This document shows positions 33,542 to 43,653 of a DNA stretch of 64,000 bases, piece after piece; position 1 is the stretch's first letter, and every line of letters starts with the position of its first letter. The position numbers were made by a program, and so were the translations under genes. The notes under the pieces are model-generated. The model was not told where the DNA came from. It made no database searches and saw nothing but the letters and a program-made list of their open reading frames with translations. The DNA is from Paenibacillus oryzae (GTDB lineage: Bacteria; Bacillota; Bacilli; Paenibacillales; Paenibacillaceae): contig NZ_LYPA01000031.1 of NCBI RefSeq assembly GCF_001675045.1, positions 62,001 to 126,000 of the forward strand. The letters run 5' to 3'.

Positions 33542-36500
33542 ATGAAAGTAATATTGAAGCTTAGGTGGCTGGTTATCGTTTTATGGATCGCTGCTGCAGC
33601 AGGTTTGATGCTGACGGCTCCGAACATGGCTGACCTGGTCAGAGAGAAAGGACAAATTACAGTGCCGGAGGGATATTCCTCATCGGTAGCCAATGATTTG
33701 GCCAAAGAAATCGGAGACGGGGAATCCGGCTCCAAAGGGTTAACGACAGTCGCCGTTTTCCATAAGGACAGCGGACTGAACGAAACGGATTTGCAAGAAA
33801 TCCGTGACGGGCTTAACCGTTTGAAGGATGGCGGGAAATCACTGGGCATCGCTTCAGTTATGACCCATTTCGATGTTCCCGAGCTGGAAAAGCAGATGGT
33901 TGCGAAGAGCGGGAAAACCGTGCTGGCGCTGCTGTATGTTGATCTTGGCGACCGCGAGGCCGCGGAAGTGAGAGACGGTCTGTACGAAGAATTGTCCGCC
34001 GTGTCGTCTGATCATTATCTGACGGGCGGCTGGCTCATTGGCGAAGATGTCATCCAAAGCGCACAGGAAGGCCTCAAGAAAACGGAATACATCACTGTTA
34101 TTTTTATTCTTCTTATTTTGTTTATTGTGTTCCGTTCCGCGGCTGCGCCCTTTGTGCCTTTATTGGCGGTAGGCTTCAGCTATCTGGTTTCACAATCCAT
34201 CGTGTCTTATCTTGTTGAATATTTTGACTTCCCATTGTCTAACTTCACCCAAATTTTTATGGTTGCCGTATTGTTCGGAATAGGCACCGATTATTGCATC
34301 CTGCTTATTAGCCGCTACAAGGAAGAGCTGGCGCATCGGGGGGATAAGGCGGAAGCCATTGTCCAGACTTACCGTACGGCCGGTCGCACCGTTCTGTTTT
34401 CCGGCCTGGCGGTGCTGGTTGGTTTTGCGTCTATCGGCTTTTCCACATTTGTTCTCTATCGCTCCGCAGTTGCGGTTGCGGTAGGCATTGTTATTATGCT
34501 GCTTGCTATTTTTACATTGGTGCCGGCTATGCTGTCGCTGCTTGGAAACGCCATGTTCTGGCCGTCGAAGGGCAAGCTTGAGCATAAGCAAAGCAAGCTG
34601 TGGGGCTCGGTGGGCAGCTTCTCGCTTAAGCGGCCATTGTGGGCGCTGGTCTTGCTAGCGGTTATTATTGTGCCTTTTCTGACAGCCTACAAAGGTAGCG
34701 TATCCTTTAACTCGTTGGATGAAATCGGCGACCGCTACAATTCCGTTAAAGGCTTTAACATGATTTCGGATGAATTTGGGCCCGGGCAGTCACTGCCTAC
34801 AAACGTTATTGTGAAATCGCCTGTTCCGATGGATACCTCGGAGGGACTTGCCGCTGTAGAAAATATCAGCCGTGAGCTGGCCAAGGTGGAGGGCGTACAA
34901 TCCGTGCGCAGCGCAACCCGCCCAACCGGCGAGGTGCTGACCGATTTCCTGGTATCGGATCAAGTAACGACGCTGGATGATGGCTTAGGCCAAGGCGGAG
35001 AGGGCCTTAATAAAATTAAGGACGGCTTGTCCGAAGCAAGCTCCTCGCTTGCCGGCAACGCTCCCAAGCTGGAGGAAGCCGTGCAAGGCGGAGAAAAGCT
35101 GACTGCCGGCACCAATCAGCTGAAAAACGGCATTGGGCAGCTATCGACTGGGTTGAAGGCTATCCAGAAAGGTCTGAATGACGGATCAATGGGAGCAAAA
35201 GAGCTTACGGCGGGACTCCAGCAGGCCCAAGCCAGCGCCGAGCAGCTGGCGGCGGCCAGCAACGAGCTCCTTGCGGGCTATAAAGAGCTGGGTACCGGAA
35301 TAGCCGGCTTGTCGGGTGGTTATGCTGCTATTGCAGCGGAGCATGCCAAGCTGGCAGAAGGTTTGACCGGCATTACTGCAATGTTTACGGGCATGCAGGA
35401 AAGCTATCCCGAGCTGAAGGAGGATCCTTCCTACCAACAAGCGTTAACAATGCTGGGCGGCTTGCAGCAGGGAGCGTCAGCGCTGGGTGGAGAGCTTGAG
35501 AAGCTGAATGCCGGCTTGTCCGGCGCTTCAGCGGGACTTACTCAAGCCAATGCGGGCCTGGAGCAGGCATCCGGTGGTACTGCGGCGCTTGCCGCCGGCC
35601 TGGATGAATTGGCTAAAGGAATTGCCAAGCTGCAAACTGGCATTCAGCAGGCTGCTGACGGTCAAGGGAAAATCGTAGGCCAGCTGCCTGCGGTCGAGCA
35701 AGGCTTGAATGAGCTTGCGAGCGGTCAAGAGCAGCTGACGAGCGGTTTTGCGAGTCTTGGAGATCAGCTGGGTCAGCTGACCAGCGGCTTGGATGAGAGC
35801 GTTGACGGGCTGTCTCAGGTGAGCAGCGGGCTGAATTCGGCAGGAGAATATTTGCAGGGCTTGTCTGCGGCGCCATCCAAAGAGATGACCGGCTGGTACA
35901 TTCCGCAGGAAGCAATAGAAAATGAGGATTTCCAAAAAGCGCTGGATGTTTATATGTCAGTTGACCGTGAAACGGCGCAATTTGATGTTATTTTTGAAAG
36001 CAATCCATATGCGCAGGAAACAATGAAGGAAATAGACGGGCTTGAAGCGGCGGTTGCCCGTGCGCTGCAAGGAACGCCGTATAACGGCGGAGAGGTGGCA
36101 ATCGGCGGGGTCACCAGTATGAACCATGATCTGGATACCATATCTCAAGGAGACTACTCGCGCACGGTTATTCTGATGTTAATCGGCATAACGATCATTC
36201 TGATTGTGTTGTTCCGATCGCTGATTATTCCGGCTTACATCGTATTATCGCTGGTTGTTACCTTCTATACATCGGTGGCGATGACGGAAGTGGTGTTTGT
36301 CCGTATAATGGGACTATCGGGCATTAGCTGGGCCGTACCGTTTTTTGGCTTCGTAATGCTAGTGGCGCTTGGCGTTGACTATAGTATCTTCCTGATGGAC
36401 CGCTTCAAAGAATATCGTCATCTCGGTCCAAAGCAGGCTATACTGGAAGCAATGAAGAGCATGGGCGGAGTTATTATGTCCGCAGCCGTCATCCTGGGCG

Positions 36501-36694
36501 GAACCTTTGCGGCGATGCTGCCTTCCGGCGTCATGTCGCTGCTGCAAATTGCTACGCTTGTTCTGTGCGGCTTGTTCCTGTATGCACTGGTCATCCTGCC
36601 GTTGTTTATCCCGGTTATGGTGCGTACCTTCGGGGAAGCCAACTGGTGGCCGTTTATGAAACGAAATGAAGACCAAAGCGGAATAGGCATGTAA
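33542..36694 (+). CDS. MMPL/RND-type exporter (YdgH-like)
   Basis: 1050 residues with two six-helix RND halves. The loop before helix 2 contains PEGYSSSVANDLAKEIGD. The first half ends near residue 380, and the second half begins around GDYSRTVILMLIGITIILIV. Between them lies a long Gly/Leu/Gln-rich periplasmic-type stretch (about 480-800, with repeats such as LNAGLSGASAGLTQ) predicted as coiled coil. It is expected to export lipids or amphiphiles using proton motive force. A MITE begins 7 bp after the stop. Confidence 0.85.
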   Translation: MKVILKLRWLVIVLWIAAAAGLMLTAPNMADLVREKGQITVPEGYSSSVANDLAKEIGDGESGSKGLTTVAVFHKDSGLNETDLQEIRDGLNRLKDGGKSLGIASVMTHFDVPELEKQMVAKSGKTVLALLYVDLGDREAAEVRDGLYEELSAVSSDHYLTGGWLIGEDVIQSAQEGLKKTEYITVIFILLILFIVFRSAAAPFVPLLAVGFSYLVSQSIVSYLVEYFDFPLSNFTQIFMVAVLFGIGTDYCILLISRYKEELAHRGDKAEAIVQTYRTAGRTVLFSGLAVLVGFASIGFSTFVLYRSAVAVAVGIVIMLLAIFTLVPAMLSLLGNAMFWPSKGKLEHKQSKLWGSVGSFSLKRPLWALVLLAVIIVPFLTAYKGSVSFNSLDEIGDRYNSVKGFNMISDEFGPGQSLPTNVIVKSPVPMDTSEGLAAVENISRELAKVEGVQSVRSATRPTGEVLTDFLVSDQVTTLDDGLGQGGEGLNKIKDGLSEASSSLAGNAPKLEEAVQGGEKLTAGTNQLKNGIGQLSTGLKAIQKGLNDGSMGAKELTAGLQQAQASAEQLAAASNELLAGYKELGTGIAGLSGGYAAIAAEHAKLAEGLTGITAMFTGMQESYPELKEDPSYQQALTMLGGLQQGASALGGELEKLNAGLSGASAGLTQANAGLEQASGGTAALAAGLDELAKGIAKLQTGIQQAADGQGKIVGQLPAVEQGLNELASGQEQLTSGFASLGDQLGQLTSGLDESVDGLSQVSSGLNSAGEYLQGLSAAPSKEMTGWYIPQEAIENEDFQKALDVYMSVDRETAQFDVIFESNPYAQETMKEIDGLEAAVARALQGTPYNGGEVAIGGVTSMNHDLDTISQGDYSRTVILMLIGITIILIVLFRSLIIPAYIVLSLVVTFYTSVAMTEVVFVRIMGLSGISWAVPFFGFVMLVALGVDYSIFLMDRFKEYRHLGPKQAILEAMKSMGGVIMSAAVILGGTFAAMLPSGVMSLLQIATLVLCGLFLYALVILPLFIPVMVRTFGEANWWPFMKRNEDQSGIGM

Positions 36695-36700
36695 CAATTA

Positions 36701-36922
36701 GGGGCTGTCCGAAAAGTCAAGCGGAAGTAATAATGATTTAGCAGAGAGTACCGGAGGGGAAAGGGTGTCTTGAGGGCGAGTTTTTTTGCCCGCTTTATAT
36801 CCACTAAAGAATAGGATCAAAATAAAGCGGACAAAAATGTTTGAGCTTCCAAGACACCCTTTTCCTGTAGGTACCGGTTTGCTGAATCATTATTCTCCGT
36901 AACAACCTTTTCGGACAGTCCC
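36701..36922. mobile_element. MITE-like palindromic element, copy 2
   Basis: 222 bp with ends GGGGCTGTCCGAAAAGTC and CTTTTCGGACAGTCCC. It is nearly identical to copy 1 at 24364-24590 except for short changes. It fills almost the whole gap between the MMPL stop (36694) and the asparaginase gene. Confidence 0.8.
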
Positions 36923-36973
36923 TTTATGCAGATAACAAAGAAGCGGGTATATAAGGAAAGGAAGCTGCATGGC

Positions 36974-38104
36974 ATGAAATCTGTATTAGTTGTATTTACG
37001 GGCGGTACAATCGGCAGCAAGGCTGAAGGCAACTCCATTAATGTAGAGGGAACGGGCTCTTATTATTTGCTGCAGGCATACAGCGAGTCGGGAGGCGCAA
37101 GGGATGATGTTTCCCTGGAAACTCTTCAGCCCCTTAATCTGCTCAGCGAAAACATAACGCCAGCCGACTGGCTGACCCTTGCGTCCGCTATCAGACAAAC
37201 GGATTTGAAGCCGTACAGCGGCGTCATTATAACGCATGGCTCCGACACATTTGCTTATACGGCGGCGTTATTCAGCTACTTGTTCTCCGATACGGGTATT
37301 CCAATCGTCTTTACGGCGGGAAATTACCCCATTGGCGACAAACGCAGCAACGGCTTGCGAAATCTGTCCGGGGCAATTGATTTTATTGCGGATGCCGATA
37401 TCCCCGGCGTGTTTGCCGTTTACGAAAATAACCGCAGCGAGGTTCAGGTTTTTCTCGGGACCCGCATAGGGCAAAACGAATCGTTTACCGATCAATTCAG
37501 AGCGCCTTATGATCTGGTTTATGGAGAAGTCGGCGACCGTAAGTTCAAATGGAATAATCACTGGCGGAATCCTGCTCCTGAACTTTTACGAAGCCGCGTG
37601 GATTCAAAAGTATTGAAACAGGCAACAGGCAATCTGCATACCCCTTCCAGCCTTCATAAGCTGCTTGAGGACGGCAACCGTTTGAAGCTGGAGGACGCTG
37701 TTATGTACATAAAGCCATATCCGGGCTTAAGATACGACCTCTATCAGTGGGCTGAAAATGGGTACAAGCCTGCGGCTATTTTGCATGATTTGCATCATTC
37801 CGGCACGGCCTGCGCGTTGGAGGAAGGGCCCTATTCGCTGCCCGCCTTTATTCGGAGATGCCGGGAGCAGCAAATTGATGTATACTTATGTCCAATCAAG
37901 GATGCCGGCGATACGCTTTATGCCTCATCGCACAAGCTTACGGAGGCGGGGGGCATTTGGGTCGAAAATATGTCCATAGAGGCCACATTAACCAAAATGA
38001 TGCTTGCTTATGGTGCTTATGGCTCCAGCCAGAATCGACAGGCGGCAAAATCGCTGGTCCTAAACGAGATATTGTTCTACGAAAAACTTCCGTTGCAGGA
38101 ATAG
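36974..38104 (+). CDS. Cytosolic asparaginase-like amidohydrolase
   Basis: 376 residues from the ATG at 36974 (AAGGAAAGGAAG upstream); an earlier ATG at 36926 lies just after the MITE. Asparaginase motifs: FTGGTIGSK with the nucleophilic Thr12, and ITHGSDTFAYTAALFSYL. The second motif has Ser90 where the usual motif is HGTDT. No signal peptide, so intracellular. It hydrolyses asparagine or a related amide to aspartate and ammonia. A second, surface-anchored asparaginase occurs at 62405-64000. Confidence 0.85.
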   Translation: MKSVLVVFTGGTIGSKAEGNSINVEGTGSYYLLQAYSESGGARDDVSLETLQPLNLLSENITPADWLTLASAIRQTDLKPYSGVIITHGSDTFAYTAALFSYLFSDTGIPIVFTAGNYPIGDKRSNGLRNLSGAIDFIADADIPGVFAVYENNRSEVQVFLGTRIGQNESFTDQFRAPYDLVYGEVGDRKFKWNNHWRNPAPELLRSRVDSKVLKQATGNLHTPSSLHKLLEDGNRLKLEDAVMYIKPYPGLRYDLYQWAENGYKPAAILHDLHHSGTACALEEGPYSLPAFIRRCREQQIDVYLCPIKDAGDTLYASSHKLTEAGGIWVENMSIEATLTKMMLAYGAYGSSQNRQAAKSLVLNEILFYEKLPLQE

Positions 38105-38145
38105 CAGAGCCTTTAGGATTGCTACAATAAAGGAGGAACTTTATT

Positions 38146-38622
38146 ATGACGAAACATGTGGTTTCTGTAGGAAAGCAGGTTCCCCCATTTTCACTGCAGG
38201 CGTCGGGTGGCGCAACCGTGTCGCTTGAGGATTACCGGGGCAAAAAACTGGTCATCTATTTTTACCCCAAGGATATGACTCCGGGCTGCACTGCTGAATC
38301 ATGCGATTTCCGCGATTATACGGGCGAGTTTGCTCATTACAATGCGGAGGTTGTAGGCATCAGTCCCGACGATCTGGCTTCACACGAGCAATTTATTGAA
38401 GCGCATCGTTTGCCATTCCTGCTTTTGTCAGATACCGACCATGCCGTAAGCGAGCTGTTTGATGTCTGGAAGGAGCAAAGCTGGGGAGGCAATACGTTTA
38501 TGGGCGTGAGCCGATCCACCTTCCTGATTGGCGAAGATGGCGTTTTGCTGCAGGAATGGCGTCAGGTCAAAGTAGAGGGACATGTACAGGAAGTGCTGAA
38601 TGCCGTTAAAAGCTTACCGTGA
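38146..38622 (+). CDS. bcp: Thiol peroxidase/peroxiredoxin (Bcp family)
   Basis: 158 residues. Peroxidatic Cys48 and resolving Cys53 in TPGCTAESCDFRD, the alpha-helical pair typical of Bcp. FYPKDMTPG precedes it. It reduces hydroperoxides with thioredoxin in the cytoplasm. AAAGGAGG eight bases before the ATG. It has its own terminator and lies 41 bp after the asparaginase gene, so it may be read through from it. Confidence 0.9.
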   Translation: MTKHVVSVGKQVPPFSLQASGGATVSLEDYRGKKLVIYFYPKDMTPGCTAESCDFRDYTGEFAHYNAEVVGISPDDLASHEQFIEAHRLPFLLLSDTDHAVSELFDVWKEQSWGGNTFMGVSRSTFLIGEDGVLLQEWRQVKVEGHVQEVLNAVKSLP

Positions 38623-38661
38623 ACATCAAGCTTGCCCTGTATCATAATAAGTCAAAAAAAT

Positions 38662-38690
38662 CCCCGTGCCGGAAAGGCGCGGGGTTTTTT
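38662..38690 (+). terminator. Terminator of the bcp gene
   Basis: CCCCGTGCC/GGCGCGGGG stem, GGAAA loop, then TTTTTT. Confidence 0.9.
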
Positions 38691-38722
38691 AAAAACATAT
38701 TTTCATAAAAGACCGGTTAGCG

Positions 38723-40594
38723 TTATTCGGCAGGCTGCTTCCAGCTTGGCAAGGAATTAACGAAGCTGTCGGACAGTCTTAACAATTCAAGAGCTCGTTC
38801 GTATTCGTCCTCCGTTGCCACCTGCTCAGTATTTCCGTCTCCAGCCAGCGGCAAATGCTTGCCGTCTTCAAAGCCGCTTCCTGACAGGAACAACTCCTGG
38901 CTGCTTAAAAAGGAGCCGGAAGGCAAATAATAACGCTGAGGCAGTAAATTGTAGGTTTGATTAAGCAAATCCTGTCCAAAATGCATTTGTCCGTCAAGCG
39001 GAAGTCCAAGCAGATTGGCTACAGTAGGCAAAACATCAACCTGGCCGCCCAATTGGTCATAGATGGCTGGTTCGGAGCTGCTGCCGGGATTGATAACAAC
39101 CAGCGGAATATTTATCATATCCGTGTAGGTATATTCCCTGCCGTAAATTTCCTCCATCAGCGATTTCTCATTTCGATCCAGCGAATAGATTGGTAAACCC
39201 AGGTGATCGCCATACAAAACAATAAGGCTGTCATCCCAGATTCCGCGATCCTTCAGGTCCTGAATGAATTCCCCAAGCGCATGGTCCGCATAATTTTGCG
39301 ATACAATGTAGTCGCCCACAAGCGTATTGTTGAAGCGCTCCGGCAACTGGATCAAACGTTTGTCATCCGGTATGGAGTAAGGATGATGGGCGGTCATAGA
39401 GATCACTTGAGCATAAAACGGCTTGCCATTATTGTTCATGCGATCCAACTCCGCGGCTGTTTTTTTGTAAAGCATCTCATCGGATGCCCCAAAAAAGACA
39501 GTATCCTCCGTGCCGAAAAATTCAGCGTCATAATAACGATCAAAGCCGATAGCCTTGTAAAGCTCGCCGCGATTCCAGAACTCCACCACATTTGTATGGA
39601 AAGTGGAGGTATCGTAGCCGCTCGCCTTCAGCAGCTTGGGCAAGCTCGGCAGCTCTTTATCGGCGTACATTTGAGTCGCTGCGCCGCGGGGCGGTATATA
39701 CAGCGATGTATTAACGACAAACTCCGCATCTGATGTGTTGCCCTGGCCGACTTGCTGATAGAAATGTTTAAAATAGCTGTTTTCCTTGACCAGCTTGTTC
39801 AGGTTAGGCATGATTTCCTGACCGTCGATGGATAAATTGACCAGGAAGTTTTGCATGGATTCCATTTGCAGAATGATAAGGTTTTTCCCCTTGGCTGTGC
39901 CAAAAAGAAAGGGATTGGCCGGCTCCTGAACGCTTTTCAGCTCCATTACGCCTTTTTGGCTGATTTCATCGGGCGCTGCATAGTTGATTTCTTTTTTGGC
40001 AAGGATTGTGTAGGCCTCATAGTTCAAAATGCCCATTTGCTCTGCTTTTACAATTTCATTCATGCTGGCCCGGTTAGGCAAAATGTTGAACAGGCAAATA
40101 ATTAGCGAAACGGACAACACAGACAGCACAAGCCGCTTGTTTTCTCGTTTGGCAAAGGCCTGCTTCCATTCGGCGCCTTTTTTGCGGCGCATCATCAATG
40201 CCATCATAATGACAACGTCTGTGTAAATAAACAGGAAATAAGGATCCATTAATGAAAATACGCTATTTTTGACCGCCGTAACCTGATTAACCTGAGCCAA
40301 GGCGAAATAGGTAACAATTACGCCATAATACTTGTAATACATGATGACTGCAAATAGAATAGAAGTCATGGCGAGGTTGGCGATCAAATAATATAGCATT
40401 TTGCGTTTGGTAGCGAAAAATTCAATGAGGCAATACACAATCAGCACAAATGGAACTTCCTTCAATAAAGTCGTCCAGGAAGCGCCGCCTTCAAAAATAA
40501 CCATCCATGCCAGATAGCTTTTGAGAAGCATAACGATAGAGAAAAACAAAATCGGACGAGTGCTAAACCATGTTTTTATTGTTGCGATAGACAC
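38723..40594 (-). CDS. Lipoteichoic acid synthase family (LtaS-like) sulfatase
   Basis: 623 residues: five TM helices in the first 200, then an extracellular alkaline-phosphatase-like domain. Conserved sites: Glu in LQMESMQNF, catalytic Thr in QGNTSDAEFVVN, HTNVVEFWNRG, and Asp-His in LYGDHLGLP. It polymerises glycerophosphate from phosphatidylglycerol or modifies related polymers at the outer membrane face. LtaS, YfnI and YqgS paralogues cannot be told apart from sequence alone. Confidence 0.85.
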   Translation of the reverse strand: MSIATIKTWFSTRPILFFSIVMLLKSYLAWMVIFEGGASWTTLLKEVPFVLIVYCLIEFFATKRKMLYYLIANLAMTSILFAVIMYYKYYGVIVTYFALAQVNQVTAVKNSVFSLMDPYFLFIYTDVVIMMALMMRRKKGAEWKQAFAKRENKRLVLSVLSVSLIICLFNILPNRASMNEIVKAEQMGILNYEAYTILAKKEINYAAPDEISQKGVMELKSVQEPANPFLFGTAKGKNLIILQMESMQNFLVNLSIDGQEIMPNLNKLVKENSYFKHFYQQVGQGNTSDAEFVVNTSLYIPPRGAATQMYADKELPSLPKLLKASGYDTSTFHTNVVEFWNRGELYKAIGFDRYYDAEFFGTEDTVFFGASDEMLYKKTAAELDRMNNNGKPFYAQVISMTAHHPYSIPDDKRLIQLPERFNNTLVGDYIVSQNYADHALGEFIQDLKDRGIWDDSLIVLYGDHLGLPIYSLDRNEKSLMEEIYGREYTYTDMINIPLVVINPGSSSEPAIYDQLGGQVDVLPTVANLLGLPLDGQMHFGQDLLNQTYNLLPQRYYLPSGSFLSSQELFLSGSGFEDGKHLPLAGDGNTEQVATEDEYERALELLRLSDSFVNSLPSWKQPAE

Positions 40595-40770
40595 GACTGA
40601 CCCTGCCTTTCAACGCAGAAACAGGCTTTCTCGGGGAGCAAGCCGTTCTGCTTGTTTTTAATCTTTTGTAAAGTGCTTCTATATCTATTTCAAATGTCTT
40701 ATCATTATGCTCCTTTTTACAGGTAATTGTCAAAAGGCAAAAAGGCCCTAAACGGGCAGGAGGATCTGAA

Positions 40771-41712
40771 ATGAGGAAATTAAAGCCACTAATCTCCGTA
40801 GCATTTATAATCGCTTTATTAATCGGGGTTTATTACTTGGCGGACAGCTCCGCATGGTTTAAACAATCGGGTGCCGGCAGCCAAACCGGACAAAATAACG
40901 GAGTCCCAAACGGCGGCGATTCCGTCAACTCTCCTGCCGCAAGCCCATCTCCGGCTCCGTCGGCAACGGATGCTGCGCCTGATCCGACCGACGACGAGCA
41001 GGAAGCTCCAAGCGAGCAGCCGACTTCTACTCCCGAGCCGTCTCCAACGGCAAATAACGGCTCGCAGAATAGCTCAAATAGCGGCATCAAGCCCGAGGAT
41101 ATACCGGTTGTGGCGGAGCCGGCCAGTCTTACGGTACTGGTCAATCCCGCAAACAAGCTGCCGGAGGATTATTCTCCCAATGATCTGGTTTATCCCGATG
41201 TCCGGTTTACCTTCTCCGAAAAGCTGGAGAAGCGCATGTTAAGAAAGGAAGCGGCCGAAGCGCTTGAAGTGATGTTTGAGGCTGCTGAGCAGGACAAAAT
41301 CTATTTGGCCGGCGTTTCGGGTTACCGGTCGCACGGAACACAAATCAAGCTGTTTGAACGATATGTCAAACGGGACGGATATGAGAAGGCTCGAACCTAT
41401 AGCGCCCTTCCAGGCACAAGCGAGCATGAAACGGGCCTTGCGATCGACGTTTCCGGGAGCGACGGCAAATGCGCGGCCGCGGATTGCTTCGGGGATACCG
41501 AAGAGGCGAAGTGGCTTGCTGAAAATGCCGCTGAATACGGGTTTGTCATTCGATATCCGAAGGGCAAGCAGGATATAACGGGCTATCAGTACGAGCCTTG
41601 GCATTTGCGCTATGTCGGCAAGGAGCTGGCTGGCAAGCTGTACAGCGACGGCTTGACGCTGGAGGAATATTTTGATGCGACGGCAGTGAGTAAAAACCAT
41701 AATGGGGGTTAA
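40771..41712 (+). CDS. D-Ala-D-Ala carboxypeptidase, VanY/M15 family
   Basis: 313 residues. An N-terminal membrane anchor (residues 5-25) is followed by an 80-residue Pro/Ser/Thr linker, then the M15 domain. Zinc and catalytic motifs: SEHETGLAID (SxHxxGxAxD) and YEPWHLRY (ExWH). It trims the terminal D-Ala of peptidoglycan stem peptides outside the cell. GGAGG 10 nt before the ATG. The cardiolipin synthase gene follows after 9 bp. Confidence 0.88.
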   Translation: MRKLKPLISVAFIIALLIGVYYLADSSAWFKQSGAGSQTGQNNGVPNGGDSVNSPAASPSPAPSATDAAPDPTDDEQEAPSEQPTSTPEPSPTANNGSQNSSNSGIKPEDIPVVAEPASLTVLVNPANKLPEDYSPNDLVYPDVRFTFSEKLEKRMLRKEAAEALEVMFEAAEQDKIYLAGVSGYRSHGTQIKLFERYVKRDGYEKARTYSALPGTSEHETGLAIDVSGSDGKCAAADCFGDTEEAKWLAENAAEYGFVIRYPKGKQDITGYQYEPWHLRYVGKELAGKLYSDGLTLEEYFDATAVSKNHNGG

Positions 41713-41721
41713 CTAAACAGA

Positions 41722-43170
41722 ATGGATGTGCTCCAGAATTTATCATGGGTCATCATTGTACTCAATATCTTTTTGGCGACAGCGGTCATTTTTCTGGAGC
41801 GGCGCAACGCCTCGGCAACCTGGGCCTGGCTGATGGTGCTCTATTTTATCCCCGTGCTGGGCTTCATTATGTATCTTATTCTGGGGCAGAAGGTGCGCAA
41901 GCGGCAGCTTAGCAAGCTGCTTGGGGATAATGAGCGCGTCATTCAGCATGCGCTGGAAACCCAGCGGCAGGAGCTAAAGGAGAAGCGGCTTGTGGCGCTG
42001 GATAGCGAGCTTGCGGAATATCAGGATATGATCTACCTGAATCTGACCACGGGGCTGGCGCTTTACACCACAAACAATATAGTAGATATCTATACGGACG
42101 GCAAGCAAAAATTCGACGCGCTTATTGCCGATATAGAGGCCGCGGAGCATCATATTCATCTGGTCTATTACATTGTAAGGGACGATGAATTGGGACGGCG
42201 GTTAATGCGCGCGCTGACAGCCAAAGCGGCTGACGGAGTGGAGGTGCGTTTCCTTTACGACCATATCGGAAGCTCGCGCCTGCCAGGACGTTTCTTTAAG
42301 GAGCTGCGGGCAGCAGGCGGCAGGGAGGCGGCGTTTTTCCCGTCGCGTATTCCGTATCTGAACTTGAAAATCAATTATCGCAATCACCGTAAGCTGGCCA
42401 TTATTGACGGCAAAACGGGGTATATCGGCGGCTTCAACATCGGGGACGAATATTTGGGGCTGAGCGAGCATTTTGGACAATGGCGGGATACCCATCTCAA
42501 GGTTCAGGGCAGCGCGGTGCTTCAGATGCAGGCGCAGTTTTTGCTGGATTGGAATCTTGCCGCCTCCGGCAAGATAGAGCTAAGCGAAATTTATTTTCCC
42601 GACCCTCGCTGCGTACCCGGACATATCGGCATGCAGCTTGTGGCAAGCGGTCCCGATACGGAGTATCAGGAAATCAAAAACGCCTACATCAAAATGATCT
42701 ACGGAGCCCGGAGCAGCGTGTGCCTGCAGACGCCTTATTTTGTGCCGGATGACAGCTTGCTCTCCGCACTTAAGGTGGCTGCGTTGTCTGGCGTTGAGGT
42801 CAGCATTATGCTGCCTAGCAAGCCGGATCACTTTTTTGTGTATTGGGCGACGCAATCTTATTTGGGCGAGCTGCTGGCCAGCGGCATCAAGGTTTATTTA
42901 TATGAAAAAGGCTTTCTGCATGCCAAAACGCTTGTTGTTGACAGCAAGGTGGCTTCGGTTGGCACCGCGAATCTGGATATTCGCAGCTTCAAGCTGAATT
43001 TTGAAATGAATGCTTTTATTTATGATTCCGCCACGGCGGTGAAGCTGATGGATATTTTCCAGCGCGACATTGATGACTCCCGCCTGCTCACTGCAGAAGC
43101 GTATGACGGCAGGCCGCTGTTCAATCGCTTCAGGGAGTCCATCTCCCGCCTGCTCAGCCCGATCTTATAA
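41722..43170 (+). CDS. cls: Cardiolipin synthase
   Basis: 482 residues: two N-terminal TM helices (LSWVIIVLNIFLATAVIFL and WAWLMVLYFIPVLGFIMYLIL) and two phospholipase-D HKD motifs (HRKLAIIDGKTGYIGG and HAKTLVVDSKVASVG). It condenses two phosphatidylglycerol molecules to cardiolipin at the membrane. Possibly co-transcribed with the VanY gene. Terminator follows. Confidence 0.9.
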   Translation: MDVLQNLSWVIIVLNIFLATAVIFLERRNASATWAWLMVLYFIPVLGFIMYLILGQKVRKRQLSKLLGDNERVIQHALETQRQELKEKRLVALDSELAEYQDMIYLNLTTGLALYTTNNIVDIYTDGKQKFDALIADIEAAEHHIHLVYYIVRDDELGRRLMRALTAKAADGVEVRFLYDHIGSSRLPGRFFKELRAAGGREAAFFPSRIPYLNLKINYRNHRKLAIIDGKTGYIGGFNIGDEYLGLSEHFGQWRDTHLKVQGSAVLQMQAQFLLDWNLAASGKIELSEIYFPDPRCVPGHIGMQLVASGPDTEYQEIKNAYIKMIYGARSSVCLQTPYFVPDDSLLSALKVAALSGVEVSIMLPSKPDHFFVYWATQSYLGELLASGIKVYLYEKGFLHAKTLVVDSKVASVGTANLDIRSFKLNFEMNAFIYDSATAVKLMDIFQRDIDDSRLLTAEAYDGRPLFNRFRESISRLLSPIL

Positions 43171-43203
43171 AAGGCTGTGCGCTCACCCTAAATGAACATG
43201 CAA

Positions 43204-43249
43204 AAGGGATTCCGCTTATCCACCATGATAACCGGAATCCCTTATTTTT
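43204..43249 (+). terminator. Terminator of the cardiolipin synthase gene
   Basis: Perfect 11-bp stem AAGGGATTCCG/CGGAATCCCTT followed by ATTTTT. Confidence 0.85.
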
Positions 43250-43273
43250 CTGGCAAACGACTATTCAATTTAT

Positions 43274-43432
43274 TTAAACGCTCCATTCCTCATCTTCTTT
43301 GTGATTCTTAATCCATCCTTCCGATAAGTATCCCCACTGCAGAACATTTCGTCTTTCCGCCGGATTCCCGCATGCCCGATAGCCCTCGTCAGGACTCCTT
43401 TCCTTGTGTAGTGGGACATGCATCGCTAACAT
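43274..43432 (-). CDS. Possible 52-residue small protein
   Basis: ATG at 43432 to a stop at 43274. The C-terminal half (VLQWGYLSEGWIKNHKEDEE) looks protein-like: aromatic-rich, then acidic. The ribosome binding site (GAGAGGGG) is about 15 bases from the ATG, too far to be convincing. A second overlapping frame (ATG near 43423) is also open. Between the cardiolipin synthase terminator and the PerR-like gene there is no other coding signal. Confidence 0.3.
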   Translation of the reverse strand: MLAMHVPLHKERSPDEGYRACGNPAERRNVLQWGYLSEGWIKNHKEDEEWSV

Positions 43433-43584
43433 GCTTCAATGGACTATCCCCTCTCTTATTGGATAGCTTCATTATACATCATTATTTTAATATTGTAAAT
43501 ATTCAGATAACTTTTCGTAAAAGCACGGGCAAGCTCTGCGTTAACACTCATTATCGCAACATAATAGATGCAGTAATGACGATA

Positions 43585-43613
43585 TTGACGTTACCTTTAT
43601 TTAAATTTATACT
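43585..43613 (+). promoter_or_regulatory. Promoter of the PerR-like gene
   Basis: TTGACG (43585-43590), 17 bp, TATACT (43608-43613). An imperfect dyad ACTTAGTCTAAAGT begins in the -10 and may be an autoregulatory site. Confidence 0.6.
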
Positions 43614-43653
43614 TAGTCTAAAGTCATGATATACAGGAAGAAGGCGAAAGCCA

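Noticed and set aside
33854..36148. Several minus-strand ORFs within the MMPL gene
   Set aside because: Shadows of repeated Gly/Leu/Gln codons in the MMPL coiled-coil region; no ribosome binding sites.
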